From Marinococcus halotolerans DSM 16375 (GTDB taxonomy: Bacteria > Bacillota > Bacilli > Bacillales > Marinococcaceae): a DNA stretch of 64,000 bases. Positions 45,247 through 55,347 of this stretch are shown in pieces (position 1 is the first letter of the stretch; each line of letters opens with the position of its first letter). The stretch is taken from positions 1 through 64,000 of the forward strand of contig NZ_ATVM01000010.1 in assembly GCF_000420725.1 (NCBI RefSeq). Direction: 5' to 3'. The translations under genes were made by a program, and so were the position numbers. The notes below the pieces were generated by a model. That model searched no databases. It saw nothing but the letters and a program-made list of their open reading frames with translations, and had not been told where the DNA came from.

Positions 45247-46137
45247 GTGAAGCGAGTGGGATATCTTGGCCCGAGGGGGACTTTTACAGAAATGGCGGCC
45301 CGGGTGCTTTTTCATGAACAGGCGCTTGAGCCCTTTGATACGATTGCAGAAGGGATGAAGCTTGCGCAGCAGCAGGAGATAGATATTGCTGTCGTACCGC
45401 TTGAAAATGCGATCGAAGGCTCGGTGAATGTGACCCTGGACTATTTGATCCATAAGCATGAACTGCCAATTATTGGAGAAGTGACTGTGCCGATTGAGCA
45501 GCACCTGCTGGCTCTTCCGGAGGAAAAGAAGCAATGGGAGCAGGCGGAGTTTGTGCATTCACATCCGCACGCCATCGCCCAGTGCCATGAGTTTCTAAGC
45601 CGGTGGATGCCGGAGACAAAAGCACAGTTTACAAATTCCACCAGTGCCGCTGCAAAAAAGCTGAGTGAGGGCACTGCCGAAGGTGTGGTTATTGCAACCA
45701 GGCTTGCTGCAGAGCAGTATGGCCTCGAGATTGTAAAGGAAAACATTCATGACTATACGAACAACCATACCCGCTTTGTAGTGCTTGCAGGCAGTGAAGA
45801 CCACGTGGAAAGTCTTTCGAAAGAAAAGAAAGTAACGGAGAGGACGACGATGGTCATTACGCTGCCATCCGACTATCCAGGCGCTCTGCATCAGGTGCTT
45901 GCCGCCTTTTCATGGCGTAAATTAAATTTAACAAAAATTGAATCCCGTCCAATGAAGACCGGGATTGGAAATTACTTTTTTGTCATGGACGTGGAACAGC
46001 CGGAGGACGATATTTTGATTCCGGGCGTTATTGCTGAGCTTGAAGCCCTCGGCTTCGGGGTCCGGGTCCTCGGGCATTATCCGTGCTTTGAACTCTCTAC
46101 GGCCGAAGCGAAAGTAGACAGCCGGACGACAGGCTAA
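45247..46137 (+). CDS. pheA: prephenate dehydratase
   Basis: Converts prephenate to phenylpyruvate. The catalytic domain runs from GYLGPRGTFTEMA through NSTSAAAKKLSEG and NHTRFVVL (conserved Thr-Arg-Phe), followed by an ACT domain (LPSDYPGALHQVLAAFSWRKLNLTKIESRPMK) for phenylalanine feedback. 296 aa. GTG 45247 follows AAAGGAG. Its stop overlaps the stop of the convergent niaR by 3-4 bp. Confidence 0.95.
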   Translation: MKRVGYLGPRGTFTEMAARVLFHEQALEPFDTIAEGMKLAQQQEIDIAVVPLENAIEGSVNVTLDYLIHKHELPIIGEVTVPIEQHLLALPEEKKQWEQAEFVHSHPHAIAQCHEFLSRWMPETKAQFTNSTSAAAKKLSEGTAEGVVIATRLAAEQYGLEIVKENIHDYTNNHTRFVVLAGSEDHVESLSKEKKVTERTTMVITLPSDYPGALHQVLAAFSWRKLNLTKIESRPMKTGIGNYFFVMDVEQPEDDILIPGVIAELEALGFGVRVLGHYPCFELSTAEAKVDSRTTG

Positions 46138-46691
46138 TTGTCTTCATTAAGCAGGTAGGCACGATTTCGTAAAGCTTCAAGCAGGACGTTGAACTGAGCG
46201 TGCGAAGGAATCTCAATAGTGTGAAGGTGCACGCCGGCGGTCAGCTCTGAGAGCATGGAAGCATTTGTGTTTCTCATGTTCTCAATAAAGCGGTCCGCGT
46301 CGATCCGGCTTTCAATCATTAAGGATGCGGTAATGTCCCCGTAAACGGGATGCTCGATGGAAACATCGATAACTTTCCCACCGTGATCTACGATCAAGTA
46401 CAGCTCCTCGAGGGTGCTGTCCGGGTCGGAAGGATGGGAAACGGCTACGCGTTTTCGTACCGTCTGAGTGGAGTCCTTATTTTTTATAATAATGTAGCCC
46501 TGGGACGTAGCGAGAATCGGATGGCCCTGGGCTTTCAGTAATGACATATCCTGAACAATGACCTGACGGCTGACGCTTGCCCTTGAAGCAAGAGAGCTTC
46601 CAGTCAGCGGCCGGGGGGACATTTCAAGCCATTCAAGCAGCTGATTGCGCCGGTCGGCTCCAAGCATTTTTTTTGAAGAATCTTTAGGCAT
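46134..46691 (-). CDS. niaR: nicotinate-responsive NAD biosynthesis repressor NiaR (YrxA)
   Basis: 185 aa. N-terminal winged helix (RRNQLLEWLEMSPRPLTGSSLASRASVSRQVIVQDMSLL) and C-terminal 3H domain with the metal-binding His residues in VDHGGKV, EHPVYGD and VHLHTIEI. In B. subtilis yrxA lies after pheA, next to nifS-nadBCA, and represses them in response to nicotinic acid. Here the nad genes are not adjacent, so it acts at a distance. Confidence 0.92.
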   Translation of the reverse strand: MPKDSSKKMLGADRRNQLLEWLEMSPRPLTGSSLASRASVSRQVIVQDMSLLKAQGHPILATSQGYIIIKNKDSTQTVRKRVAVSHPSDPDSTLEELYLIVDHGGKVIDVSIEHPVYGDITASLMIESRIDADRFIENMRNTNASMLSELTAGVHLHTIEIPSHAQFNVLLEALRNRAYLLNEDN

Positions 46692-46813
46692 GGTAATACC
46701 TCACTTTGTAGGTTGCTACTCTATATCATAGCGGTAATGTGTTTTTATTGTAAATTAAAAACTGCCGCCTTTTTATTCTATATCGGGCGGTGAAGACAGG
46801 AAGGAGAAGCGTA

Positions 46814-47572
46814 ATGGCAGGACATTCGAAATGGAATAATATTAAGCGTCGCAAAGAAGCCCAGGATTCTAAGCGGGCAAAAATATTCACGAAATTGTCG
46901 AAGGAAATTTTTGCGGCTGTCCGGGAGGCAGGAGATGACCCCGACCAGAATCTTCGTTTGCGTATGGCGATTACAAAAGCGCGGGCAGCGAATATTCCAA
47001 ATGAAAATATTACGCGGACTATCAAAAAAGCAAAAGGCCAGGGCGCAGAACTGCAGTATGAAGAAATGACGTACGAAGGGTACGGACCCGGCGGAGCCGC
47101 GGTCATGATCAAAGCGTTAACGGATAATAAAAACCGTACTGTGGCGGATATTCGAGCCGCTTTTAACAAAAACGGGGGTAACCTCGGGGAGAATGGCTGC
47201 GTCTCTTTTCTATTCAATAAAGAGGGCTTTCTGGCCGTTGACCGTGAAAACCTTGAAGCAGATGAAGACACGTTCATGCTTGAAGCGGTGGAAGCCGGGG
47301 CAAATGACGTGGAGTACGATGACCACGGCTTTTATATTTACACTGAGCCCGATGATTTTGAATCTGTAAAAGGGGCTATGGAGCATACGTATCATTTTTC
47401 CACGGCCGAGGTTACCATGATTCCCGAGACGAAAGCCCATTTAGAGGACGAGCATGCCAGTAAAATGCTCAAATTGATCGATACGCTTGAAGATAACGAC
47501 GATGTGCAGAGCGTGTACCATAACTTTGAAGCAGAAGAAGAGCAGATGGAACGCCTGGAAGTTTCCCCTTAA
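46814..47572 (+). CDS. YebC/PmpR family protein
   Basis: 252 aa. MAGHSKWNNIKRRKEAQDSKRAKIFTKLSKEI, then NIPNENITRTIKKAKG and YEGYGPGGAAVMI are the hallmark blocks. The family has been described as transcription regulators; some members are translation factors that help ribosomes at proline stretches. The start is ATG 46814 behind AAGGAGAAG. It is upstream of ruvAB but has its own terminator. Confidence 0.94.
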   Translation: MAGHSKWNNIKRRKEAQDSKRAKIFTKLSKEIFAAVREAGDDPDQNLRLRMAITKARAANIPNENITRTIKKAKGQGAELQYEEMTYEGYGPGGAAVMIKALTDNKNRTVADIRAAFNKNGGNLGENGCVSFLFNKEGFLAVDRENLEADEDTFMLEAVEAGANDVEYDDHGFYIYTEPDDFESVKGAMEHTYHFSTAEVTMIPETKAHLEDEHASKMLKLIDTLEDNDDVQSVYHNFEAEEEQMERLEVSP

Positions 47573-47605
47573 GCCTTTCACCCCGCCGGTGGAAGGTTTT
47601 TAATA
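47572..47605 (+). terminator. terminator after yebC
   Basis: Stem CCTTTCACC / GGTGGAAGG with one mismatch, followed by TTTTT. Confidence 0.72.
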
Positions 47606-47638
47606 CACAGGCGTTTGGGAGACTGGGCGAATAGTCAT

Positions 47639-47667
47639 TTTTCAACGGGGGCGATCTTTGCTATGAT
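47639..47667 (+). promoter_or_regulatory. possible ruvAB promoter
   Basis: -35 TTTTCA (47639-47644) and -10 TATGAT (47662-47667), 17-bp spacer, 46 bp before ruvA. Both boxes deviate from consensus. No LexA box was identified. Confidence 0.35.
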
Positions 47668-47712
47668 ATAGGAAAGCATGTTCGCATTTCAATAAGGCAA
47701 GGAGAGGACACA

Positions 47713-48321
47713 GTGATTGAATTCGTAAAAGGACGCGTGGATCATATAAAAGGAGACACCATCACGATTGAAAACAACGGGATCGGCTATTTAATCTATT
47801 GCTCCAACCCTTTTGTGTTTAACGGCCAGCAGCCGGATGAAGAAACAGTAGTATATACATATCAGTATGTAAAAGAGGACGTGAACCGTCTGTACGGCTT
47901 TCGTTCAAGAAAAGAGCGCGAGCTGTTTGAACAGCTGCTGCAGGTGTCGGGAATAGGGCCAAAGGGCGCCCAGGCAATTCTTGCCTCCGGAGATCCGGGG
48001 CAGGTCGTCGGAGCTATTGAAAACGAAGACGAAACGTTTTTAACCAAGTTCCCGGGAGTCGGAAAGAAAACAGCAAAGCAGATGATTATCGATCTGAAAG
48101 GAAAACTGACCGGTGTTTATGATGCGGTAACAGTAGCGGGGGCACCGGTCTCACTGCTTGACGAGCAGCAGCCGGGCGGGGACCTCGAGGAAGCGCTTCA
48201 AGCGCTTACGGCTTTAGGCTACGGAGAAAAAGAAATCAAAAAAGTGCGCCCTCATTTAGAGAAAGAACAGCTGAGTGCAGATGAATATGTAAGAAAAGCC
48301 CTGCAGTGGATGCTCACATAG
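47713..48321 (+). CDS. ruvA: Holliday junction helicase subunit RuvA
   Basis: Binds four-way junctions and loads RuvB. OB-fold ([27 protein letters not shown]), helix-hairpin-helix motifs ([16 protein letters not shown] and [23 protein letters not shown]) and a C-terminal domain III (about 150-202) are all present. GTG 47713 follows AAGGAGAGG. 25 bp precede ruvB. Confidence 0.96.
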   Translation: MIEFVKGRVDHIKGDTITIENNGIGYLIYCSNPFVFNGQQPDEETVVYTYQYVKEDVNRLYGFRSRKERELFEQLLQVSGIGPKGAQAILASGDPGQVVGAIENEDETFLTKFPGVGKKTAKQMIIDLKGKLTGVYDAVTVAGAPVSLLDEQQPGGDLEEALQALTALGYGEKEIKKVRPHLEKEQLSADEYVRKALQWMLT

Positions 48322-48345
48322 CAGAAAACAGAGGAGGAAAAATTC

Positions 48346-49353
48346 TTGGAAGATAGAATTGTTTCTCAGGAAGCAGAATCAGGAGAAGATTTGGTGGAAC
48401 AAAGCATTCGTCCGGACCGGCTTCGGGAATATATCGGCCAGCGAAAAGTAAAGGAAAACCTGGAAGTATTTATTGAAGCGGCAAAGCTTCGGGAAGAGCC
48501 GCTTGACCATACATTGCTTTACGGGCCGCCAGGCCTTGGAAAAACGACGCTTGCCATGATTATTGCACGTGAGATGGAGGTGAACATCCGGACGACCAGC
48601 GGCCCTGCTATTGAAAGGCCCGGAGACCTGGCCGCGGTCATGACAGCTCTGGAACCCGGCGACGTACTTTTTATCGATGAGATACACCGGCTGCCCCGGG
48701 CAGTGGAGGAAGTGCTGTACCCGGCGATGGAGGATTTTTGCATCGATATTGTAATTGGCAAGGACAGCTCTGCACGTTCTGTCCGCCTGGATCTTCCGCC
48801 ATTCACGCTGATTGGTGCCACTACGAGAGCGGGCCTGCTCTCCGCGCCACTCAGAGATCGTTTCGGCGTGCATGCGCGCCTGGAATACTACGTGGAGGAG
48901 GACCTGGCTGAAATTGTCCGGCGTTCGGGGGATTTATTTCAGCTCAATATTGATAAAGGAGCAGCCTACGAGCTTGCCAGAAGGTCCCGGGGGACGCCCC
49001 GGGTAGTGAACCGGCTGCTGCGGCGGGTGCGTGATTTTGCCCAGGTGCAGGGAGACGGCAGCATCACGATGGAGCTTGCGAATCATGCACTTGAACGGCT
49101 GCAGGTGGATAAGCTCGGCCTTGACCACATTGACCATAAATATCTGCTCGGTTTAATTGAAACATTTCGGGGCGGCCCGGCCGGGGTGGAAGCAATAGCG
49201 GCAAAGATCGGTGAGGAGGCCCATACGCTTGAAGACGTGTATGAGCCGTATTTAATGCAGATCGGGTTTTTGCAGCGGACGCCACGAGGAAGAAAAGCAG
49301 CTCCGCTTGCGTATGAGCATTTTGGTTATCCGTATCAGGAAGAAAATACATGA
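48346..49353 (+). CDS. ruvB: Holliday junction branch migration ATPase RuvB
   Basis: AAA+ motor, 335 aa. Walker [13 protein letters not shown], Walker [12 protein letters not shown], sensor 1 IGATTRAG, the Arg finger in [11 protein letters not shown] and the C-terminal winged helix ([17 protein letters not shown]-like) are visible. TTG 48346 follows GAGGAGG and is the only plausible start. No ruvC is present, as usual in Firmicutes, which use RecU. Confidence 0.96.
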   Translation: MEDRIVSQEAESGEDLVEQSIRPDRLREYIGQRKVKENLEVFIEAAKLREEPLDHTLLYGPPGLGKTTLAMIIAREMEVNIRTTSGPAIERPGDLAAVMTALEPGDVLFIDEIHRLPRAVEEVLYPAMEDFCIDIVIGKDSSARSVRLDLPPFTLIGATTRAGLLSAPLRDRFGVHARLEYYVEEDLAEIVRRSGDLFQLNIDKGAAYELARRSRGTPRVVNRLLRRVRDFAQVQGDGSITMELANHALERLQVDKLGLDHIDHKYLLGLIETFRGGPAGVEAIAAKIGEEAHTLEDVYEPYLMQIGFLQRTPRGRKAAPLAYEHFGYPYQEENT

Positions 49354-49363
49354 GCCGTTTTTA

Positions 49364-49393
49364 AGCCAGCACTTTGTGGTGCTGGATTTCTTT
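49364..49393 (+). terminator. hairpin after ruvB, probable terminator
   Basis: Perfect stem CCAGCAC / GTGCTGG followed by ATTTCTTT, a weak T-tract. Confidence 0.55.
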
Positions 49394-49417
49394 CGTGCAT
49401 AAAACAGTAAATTCTTA

Positions 49418-49423
49418 TATAAT
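49418..49423 (+). promoter_or_regulatory. -10 element before queA
   Basis: Consensus TATAAT 43 bp before queA in an AT-rich stretch. No good -35 was found at the proper distance. Confidence 0.35.
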
Positions 49424-49466
49424 AGCTTTTGGTTTTACGTGATTGAACGAATAGGAAGGGTTAGCG

Positions 49467-51646
<2,180 letters not shown>

Positions 51647-51679
51647 ATCGGGGAAGCTAAAGGGACAAGGGGTGAAACA

Positions 51680-51931
51680 GTGAGTACAATTATCGTATTG
51701 GTTTTGATGTTTCTCATATTCTATTTCCTTTTGATTCGTCCGCAGCAAAAGCAGCAGAAGCGGATCAAGGAAATGCATGCGAATCTGCAGAAAGGTGACC
51801 GTATCGTTACTATCGGCGGTATACACGGCACCATTGATGCTATTGATGAAAACAAACTCATCGTGGACGTAGACGGCAACATGAAATTGACGTTTGACCG
51901 GAACGCGGTCCGCGAAACAGTAAATGAATAG
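51680..51931 (+). CDS. yajC: preprotein translocase accessory subunit YajC
   Basis: 83 aa with one N-terminal membrane helix (IIVLVLMFLIFYFLLIRPQQKQQKR) and the cytoplasmic KGDRIVTIGGIHGTIDAI motif. Associates with SecDF. Starts at GTG 51680 after GGGGTGA. A strong terminator separates it from comN-secD-secF. Confidence 0.95.
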   Translation: MSTIIVLVLMFLIFYFLLIRPQQKQQKRIKEMHANLQKGDRIVTIGGIHGTIDAIDENKLIVDVDGNMKLTFDRNAVRETVNE

Positions 51932-51938
51932 CCTGTAT

Positions 51939-51974
51939 AGAATTCCCGTTTACAAATAAACGGGAATTTTTTCA
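51939..51974 (+). terminator. rho-independent terminator of queA-tgt-yajC
   Basis: Perfect 12-bp stem AATTCCCGTTTA / TAAACGGGAATT, loop CAAA, then TTTT. Confidence 0.92.
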
Positions 51975-52041
51975 TCCTGAGAGAAAAGTATGTTTGCCAC
52001 ATCTTCATGGTTAAGTATAATGAAAAGCAGGAGGTGTTCTG

Positions 52042-52362
52042 ATGGAAAAAGTCTGGGAAGAGTGGAAGGCGGTTGTTTATCCGGCACTTGAGAGCAAAGT
52101 GAAGGAGTTTGAAACACTTGGGTACAAAAACATACATATAGACGAAATCTGGGAAATGAGCGTAAGCCAGATGAAAAAACGTCAGGCTGCTCCAGTATTA
52201 CATACAATTGTACAGACGATTCTGCATATGAAAATGCACGATTACATGCAGCAGAAAACGATCGAATCGTACAAGAAGATCGAACAAAAGAAAAACTATG
52301 ACGAAGCTCTGGAGGAAATACTGGCCCAGGTGAGTGGCAATGTAGCAGAAAAGGTCGATTGA
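52042..52362 (+). CDS. comN: post-transcriptional regulator ComN
   Basis: 106-aa helical protein of the ComN (YrzD) family: EWKAVVYPALESKVKEFETLGYKNIHIDEIWE and HTIVQTILHMKMHDYMQQKTIESYKKIE. In B. subtilis ComN promotes comEA expression after transcription and binds DivIVA. GCAGGAGGTG precedes the ATG. Its stop codon overlaps the -35 of the secD promoter. Confidence 0.87.
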   Translation: MEKVWEEWKAVVYPALESKVKEFETLGYKNIHIDEIWEMSVSQMKKRQAAPVLHTIVQTILHMKMHDYMQQKTIESYKKIEQKKNYDEALEEILAQVSGNVAEKVD

Positions 52363-52388
52363 CATTTAATTCTGCGCATACGTATAAT
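52359..52388 (+). promoter_or_regulatory. strong sigma-A promoter for secD-secF
   Basis: Consensus TTGACA (52359-52364) and TATAAT (52383-52388), 18-bp spacer. The -35 overlaps the comN stop codon. The predicted start near 52395 gives a leader of about 128 nt. Confidence 0.8.
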
Positions 52389-52433
52389 TGCTCTTGTTTA
52401 AGAAACATTGAACGGAATGGATACAGAAGCGAA

Positions 52434-52467
52434 GGACCAGACGGCATGCTCCGTTCTGGTTTATTTA
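52434..52467 (+). promoter_or_regulatory. attenuator-like hairpin in the secD leader
   Basis: ACCAGACGG (52436-52444) pairs with CCGTTCTGGT (52451-52460), loop of 6, followed by TTATTTAT. It lies between the promoter and secD, so it would act on secD-secF mRNA, not on comN. The T-tract is interrupted. Confidence 0.5.
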
Positions 52468-52522
52468 TGGGAGCAGAAGCATTATATAACGGCGGATCGA
52501 AGCACGGAAGGATGAACCTGTA

Positions 52523-53824
52523 ATGGTAAAGAAATCAAGGATTGTTTATTTCTTTTTAATTATTTTTGCGCTGGCGGCATTAATGATCCCAACGTCGGAA
52601 AAAATTGTGAACGGTATCGATCTTGGGCTTGATCTTCAGGGCGGATTTGAAGTGCTCTATGAAGTAGAGCCTCAGGAAGAAGGACAGGAAATTACAGATG
52701 AAACTTTGCAGAACACGGTAGCTGCACTGACGCAGCGGGTAAACATTTTAGGTGTATCCGAGCCGAATATTACCATTGAAGGGGATAACCGTATACGTGT
52801 TCAGCTCGCTGGTGTCGAAGACCAGCAGGCCGCACGGGAGCTGCTTTCCACAGAAGCCGACCTGAGCATTAGGGACGTGGACGATAACGAGCGGCTCTCC
52901 GGAAGCGACATTCGGGAAAACAGCGCTTCGGTAAACTTTGACGACGCAAATAACCCTATAGTCACCGTTTCTCTAAAAGACGGTGATCAGTTTGGCGAAG
53001 TAACGGAAAACATCATTAACGAATACTCGCCTCCAAACAACCGCCTTGTTATCTGGCTGGATTACGAAGAAGGAGATTCCTACGAAGAGGAAGCCACGAA
53101 GGAAGATCCGAAATTTATTTCTGCTCCGGCAGTAAGTGAGCCGCTGTATACACAGGATATTCAGATTGAAGGCGACTTTAGTGTGGAAGAAGCAGAAAAC
53201 CTTGCGGACATTTTGAATTCCGGTTCGCTTCCTGTAGAACTCGAGGAAGTATACTCGAACTCAGTTGGCGCTTCGCTCGGTGAACAGGCCATGGATAAAG
53301 CCATTTTTGCGACGTTTATTGGCGTTGGGCTGATTTTCCTGTTCATGCTCGTATTCTACCGTTTTACAGGCTTTATCGCGGTGTTAACGCTCAGTACATA
53401 CATTTATTTTGTGCTGGCAGTATTTAACTTTATTCAGGGTGTGCTGACGCTGCCGGGAATAGCGGCGCTTGTCCTTGGGGTCGGTATGGCTGTAGACGCA
53501 AATATTATTACGTATGAACGGATTAAAGAAGAAATCAAATACGGCAGATCCATTTTATCGGCGTACCGTTCAGGAGCAAGAAGATCTCTTGGTACAATTA
53601 TCGATGCGAACGTCACAACCCTGATTGCGGCCGGAGTGCTTTTCTACTTCGGAACAAGTTCGGTGCAGGGCTTTGCTTTGATGCTGATTGTGAGCATACT
53701 GGTAAGCTTCATTACGGCAGTGCTTGGTACAAGGCTGCTTCTCGGTCTCTGGGTGAACAGCCGGATTTTCAATAAAAAACCGAAAGTGTTTGGCGTAAAG
53801 GAGCGTGACATCCATGAACCTTAA
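52523..53824 (+). CDS. secD: protein translocase subunit SecD
   Basis: RND-type subunit that uses the proton gradient to pull exported proteins out of SecYEG. Membrane helix 1 (residues 6-23) is followed by GIDLGLDLQGGFEVLYEV, a large acidic external domain (about 40-260) and five C-terminal helices with VLGVGMAVDANIITYERIKEEI. 433 aa. It is a separate gene here; in B. subtilis SecD and SecF are one polypeptide. The stop overlaps secF by 11 bp. Confidence 0.95.
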   Translation: MVKKSRIVYFFLIIFALAALMIPTSEKIVNGIDLGLDLQGGFEVLYEVEPQEEGQEITDETLQNTVAALTQRVNILGVSEPNITIEGDNRIRVQLAGVEDQQAARELLSTEADLSIRDVDDNERLSGSDIRENSASVNFDDANNPIVTVSLKDGDQFGEVTENIINEYSPPNNRLVIWLDYEEGDSYEEEATKEDPKFISAPAVSEPLYTQDIQIEGDFSVEEAENLADILNSGSLPVELEEVYSNSVGASLGEQAMDKAIFATFIGVGLIFLFMLVFYRFTGFIAVLTLSTYIYFVLAVFNFIQGVLTLPGIAALVLGVGMAVDANIITYERIKEEIKYGRSILSAYRSGARRSLGTIIDANVTTLIAAGVLFYFGTSSVQGFALMLIVSILVSFITAVLGTRLLLGLWVNSRIFNKKPKVFGVKERDIHEP

Positions 53825-54764
53825 TAACAGCAGGAAGATCTTAAAACGGGTGATTCCTTTCGTCAAATTCAGAAATATCTTTTTCCTGATTACGCTCGTA
53901 TACATTCTTGCCGGAGGCATCCTTTTGTCAACGATCGGCTTAAACCTGGGCATCGACTTTCAGAGTGGTTCAAGGGTAGAGGTGTCAGCGGAGGAGCCAT
54001 TAACCGAGGAACAGGTGCGCTCGGATTTCGAAGCGGTGGAAGCGGATCTGGAGCCGGACGATATTACACTCGGCGGAGATAATAATACAATCGCTTCCGC
54101 ACGCTTTATCGGAGAGCTTTCCCAGGAGGAAATAGCTGCGGTGCAAACGTATTTTGAAGAAGAATACGGCAGCGTTCCAAACACGGGCACCGTGTCCCCG
54201 CAGGTTGGACAGGAGCTCGCGCAGAATGCATTTATATCTGTGCTGATTGCATCACTCGGATTGATAATTTATATTACGATCCGCTTTCAGTTTTTATACG
54301 GAGTTGCTTCGATTATTGCCCTTCTTCACGATGCCTTCTTTATTATTGGGTTTTTCAGCTTGATGCAGGTGGAAGTGAACGTGCCGTTTATTGCAGCGGT
54401 GCTGACGATTGTAGGCTATTCCATTAACGATACGATTGTAACGTTTGACCGTATCAGGGAAAACATGCCGCCGGCAGAGGAAATTGGATCGTTTGAAGAC
54501 CTTGCAGAAGTAGTGGACGTCAGTCTGAATCAGACGCTCACGCGTTCCATTAATACTGTTTTGACAGTAGTATTCGCGGCTGCGGCGCTGTTTATTTTCG
54601 GCGGAGAAGGTATACGGTCATTTTCTCTTGCCCTGCTTGTCGGCCTGGTTGCCGGAACGTATTCCTCCATATTCCTGGCTGCCCAGCTGTGGGTGATCTG
54701 GAACTGGAAAAAAATTAAACGGGACCGTGAAAAGGCGCCAGCAGAAGAAGAACCAGAGTCGTAA
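53814..54764 (+). CDS. secF: protein translocase subunit SecF
   Basis: 316 aa partner of SecD with six membrane helices: one N-terminal (FRNIFFLITLVYILAGGILL), then the GLNLGIDFQSGSRVEV motif, an external domain (about 55-130) and five helices with IVGYSINDTIVTFDRIREN. Start ATG 53814 lies 10 bases after AAAGGAG and inside the end of secD, so translation is coupled. An in-frame GTG at 53805 is too close to the site. Confidence 0.95.
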   Translation: MNLNNSRKILKRVIPFVKFRNIFFLITLVYILAGGILLSTIGLNLGIDFQSGSRVEVSAEEPLTEEQVRSDFEAVEADLEPDDITLGGDNNTIASARFIGELSQEEIAAVQTYFEEEYGSVPNTGTVSPQVGQELAQNAFISVLIASLGLIIYITIRFQFLYGVASIIALLHDAFFIIGFFSLMQVEVNVPFIAAVLTIVGYSINDTIVTFDRIRENMPPAEEIGSFEDLAEVVDVSLNQTLTRSINTVLTVVFAAAALFIFGGEGIRSFSLALLVGLVAGTYSSIFLAAQLWVIWNWKKIKRDREKAPAEEEPES

Positions 54765-54767
54765 GCA

Positions 54768-54801
54768 GAAAAGCTTCCCTTTAGTAAGGGAGGCTTTTTA
54801 T
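54768..54801 (+). terminator. rho-independent terminator of secDF
   Basis: Stem AAGCTTCCCT / GGGAGGCTTT with a 7-nt loop, followed by TTTTAT. Confidence 0.82.
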
Positions 54802-54864
54802 GGTTATTTTTGCAATTATACGGGTATAATAAAGGAGAGCACATATTGTGAAAGGAGTGAAAAA

Positions 54865-55185
54865 ATGAAAGCACAAACAGGTTTAATCATGGGACTTATT
54901 TTAGCACTTATTATTGCTGTTTTTGCCGTGATTAATGTAAATAGTGTAGAAGTGAATTTATTGTTCGGCACAGGGGAATGGCCGCTGATTATTGTCATTC
55001 TGGTGTCTGTACTGCTTGGAGCGATGGTGGCAGGATTTCTCAGCATGTTCCGTATCTATAAGCTGAAAGCAGAAGTGCGCCGTCTCCGGAAAGCCTCGGA
55101 TGATCACAGTGCTTCTGTCGGCTCAAGAACAGCCGGTACCTCGCACGAAGATAACGATAAAGGAAAATCCAGCCGTTCTTCATAA
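54865..55185 (+). CDS. LapA-domain membrane protein
   Basis: 106 aa with two membrane helices (residues 5-25 and 42-65) and a short cytoplasmic tail with YKLKAEVRRLRK, the LapA/YrvD layout. The last 30 residues are Ser/Asp-rich. In E. coli LapA links to lipopolysaccharide control; in Gram-positives its job is unknown. ATG 54865 follows GAAAGGAG; the longer frame to 54727 runs back into secF. It is the usual neighbour of recJ in bacilli. Confidence 0.88.
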   Translation: MKAQTGLIMGLILALIIAVFAVINVNSVEVNLLFGTGEWPLIIVILVSVLLGAMVAGFLSMFRIYKLKAEVRRLRKASDDHSASVGSRTAGTSHEDNDKGKSSRSS

Positions 55186-55197
55186 GTACAGTAATTC

Positions 55198-55237
55198 GCG
55201 CTTCTTTTCCCCTGTGAGGGAGAAGGAGCTTTTTTAT
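55198..55237 (+). terminator. rho-independent terminator of lapA
   Basis: A 12-bp stem GCTTCTTTTCCC / GGGAGAAGGAGC (with G-T pairs), loop of 6, then seven T. Confidence 0.87.
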
Positions 55238-55347
55238 GGGATGATGTGCAGATAAAATAGCTTTTATCCCGTAAGTATTTTAGATACAATAGTGAATGCA
55301 GACAAGGACCGTTTGAAACGATAAAGCAAGAAAAGAGGAAGAGATAT

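Noticed and set aside
52408-52515. Possible leader peptide (TTG 52408 or ATG 52417) before secD
   Set aside because: The frame is open for about 32 codons and ends just before secD, but there is no ribosome site, no membrane helix and no recognisable arrest motif.
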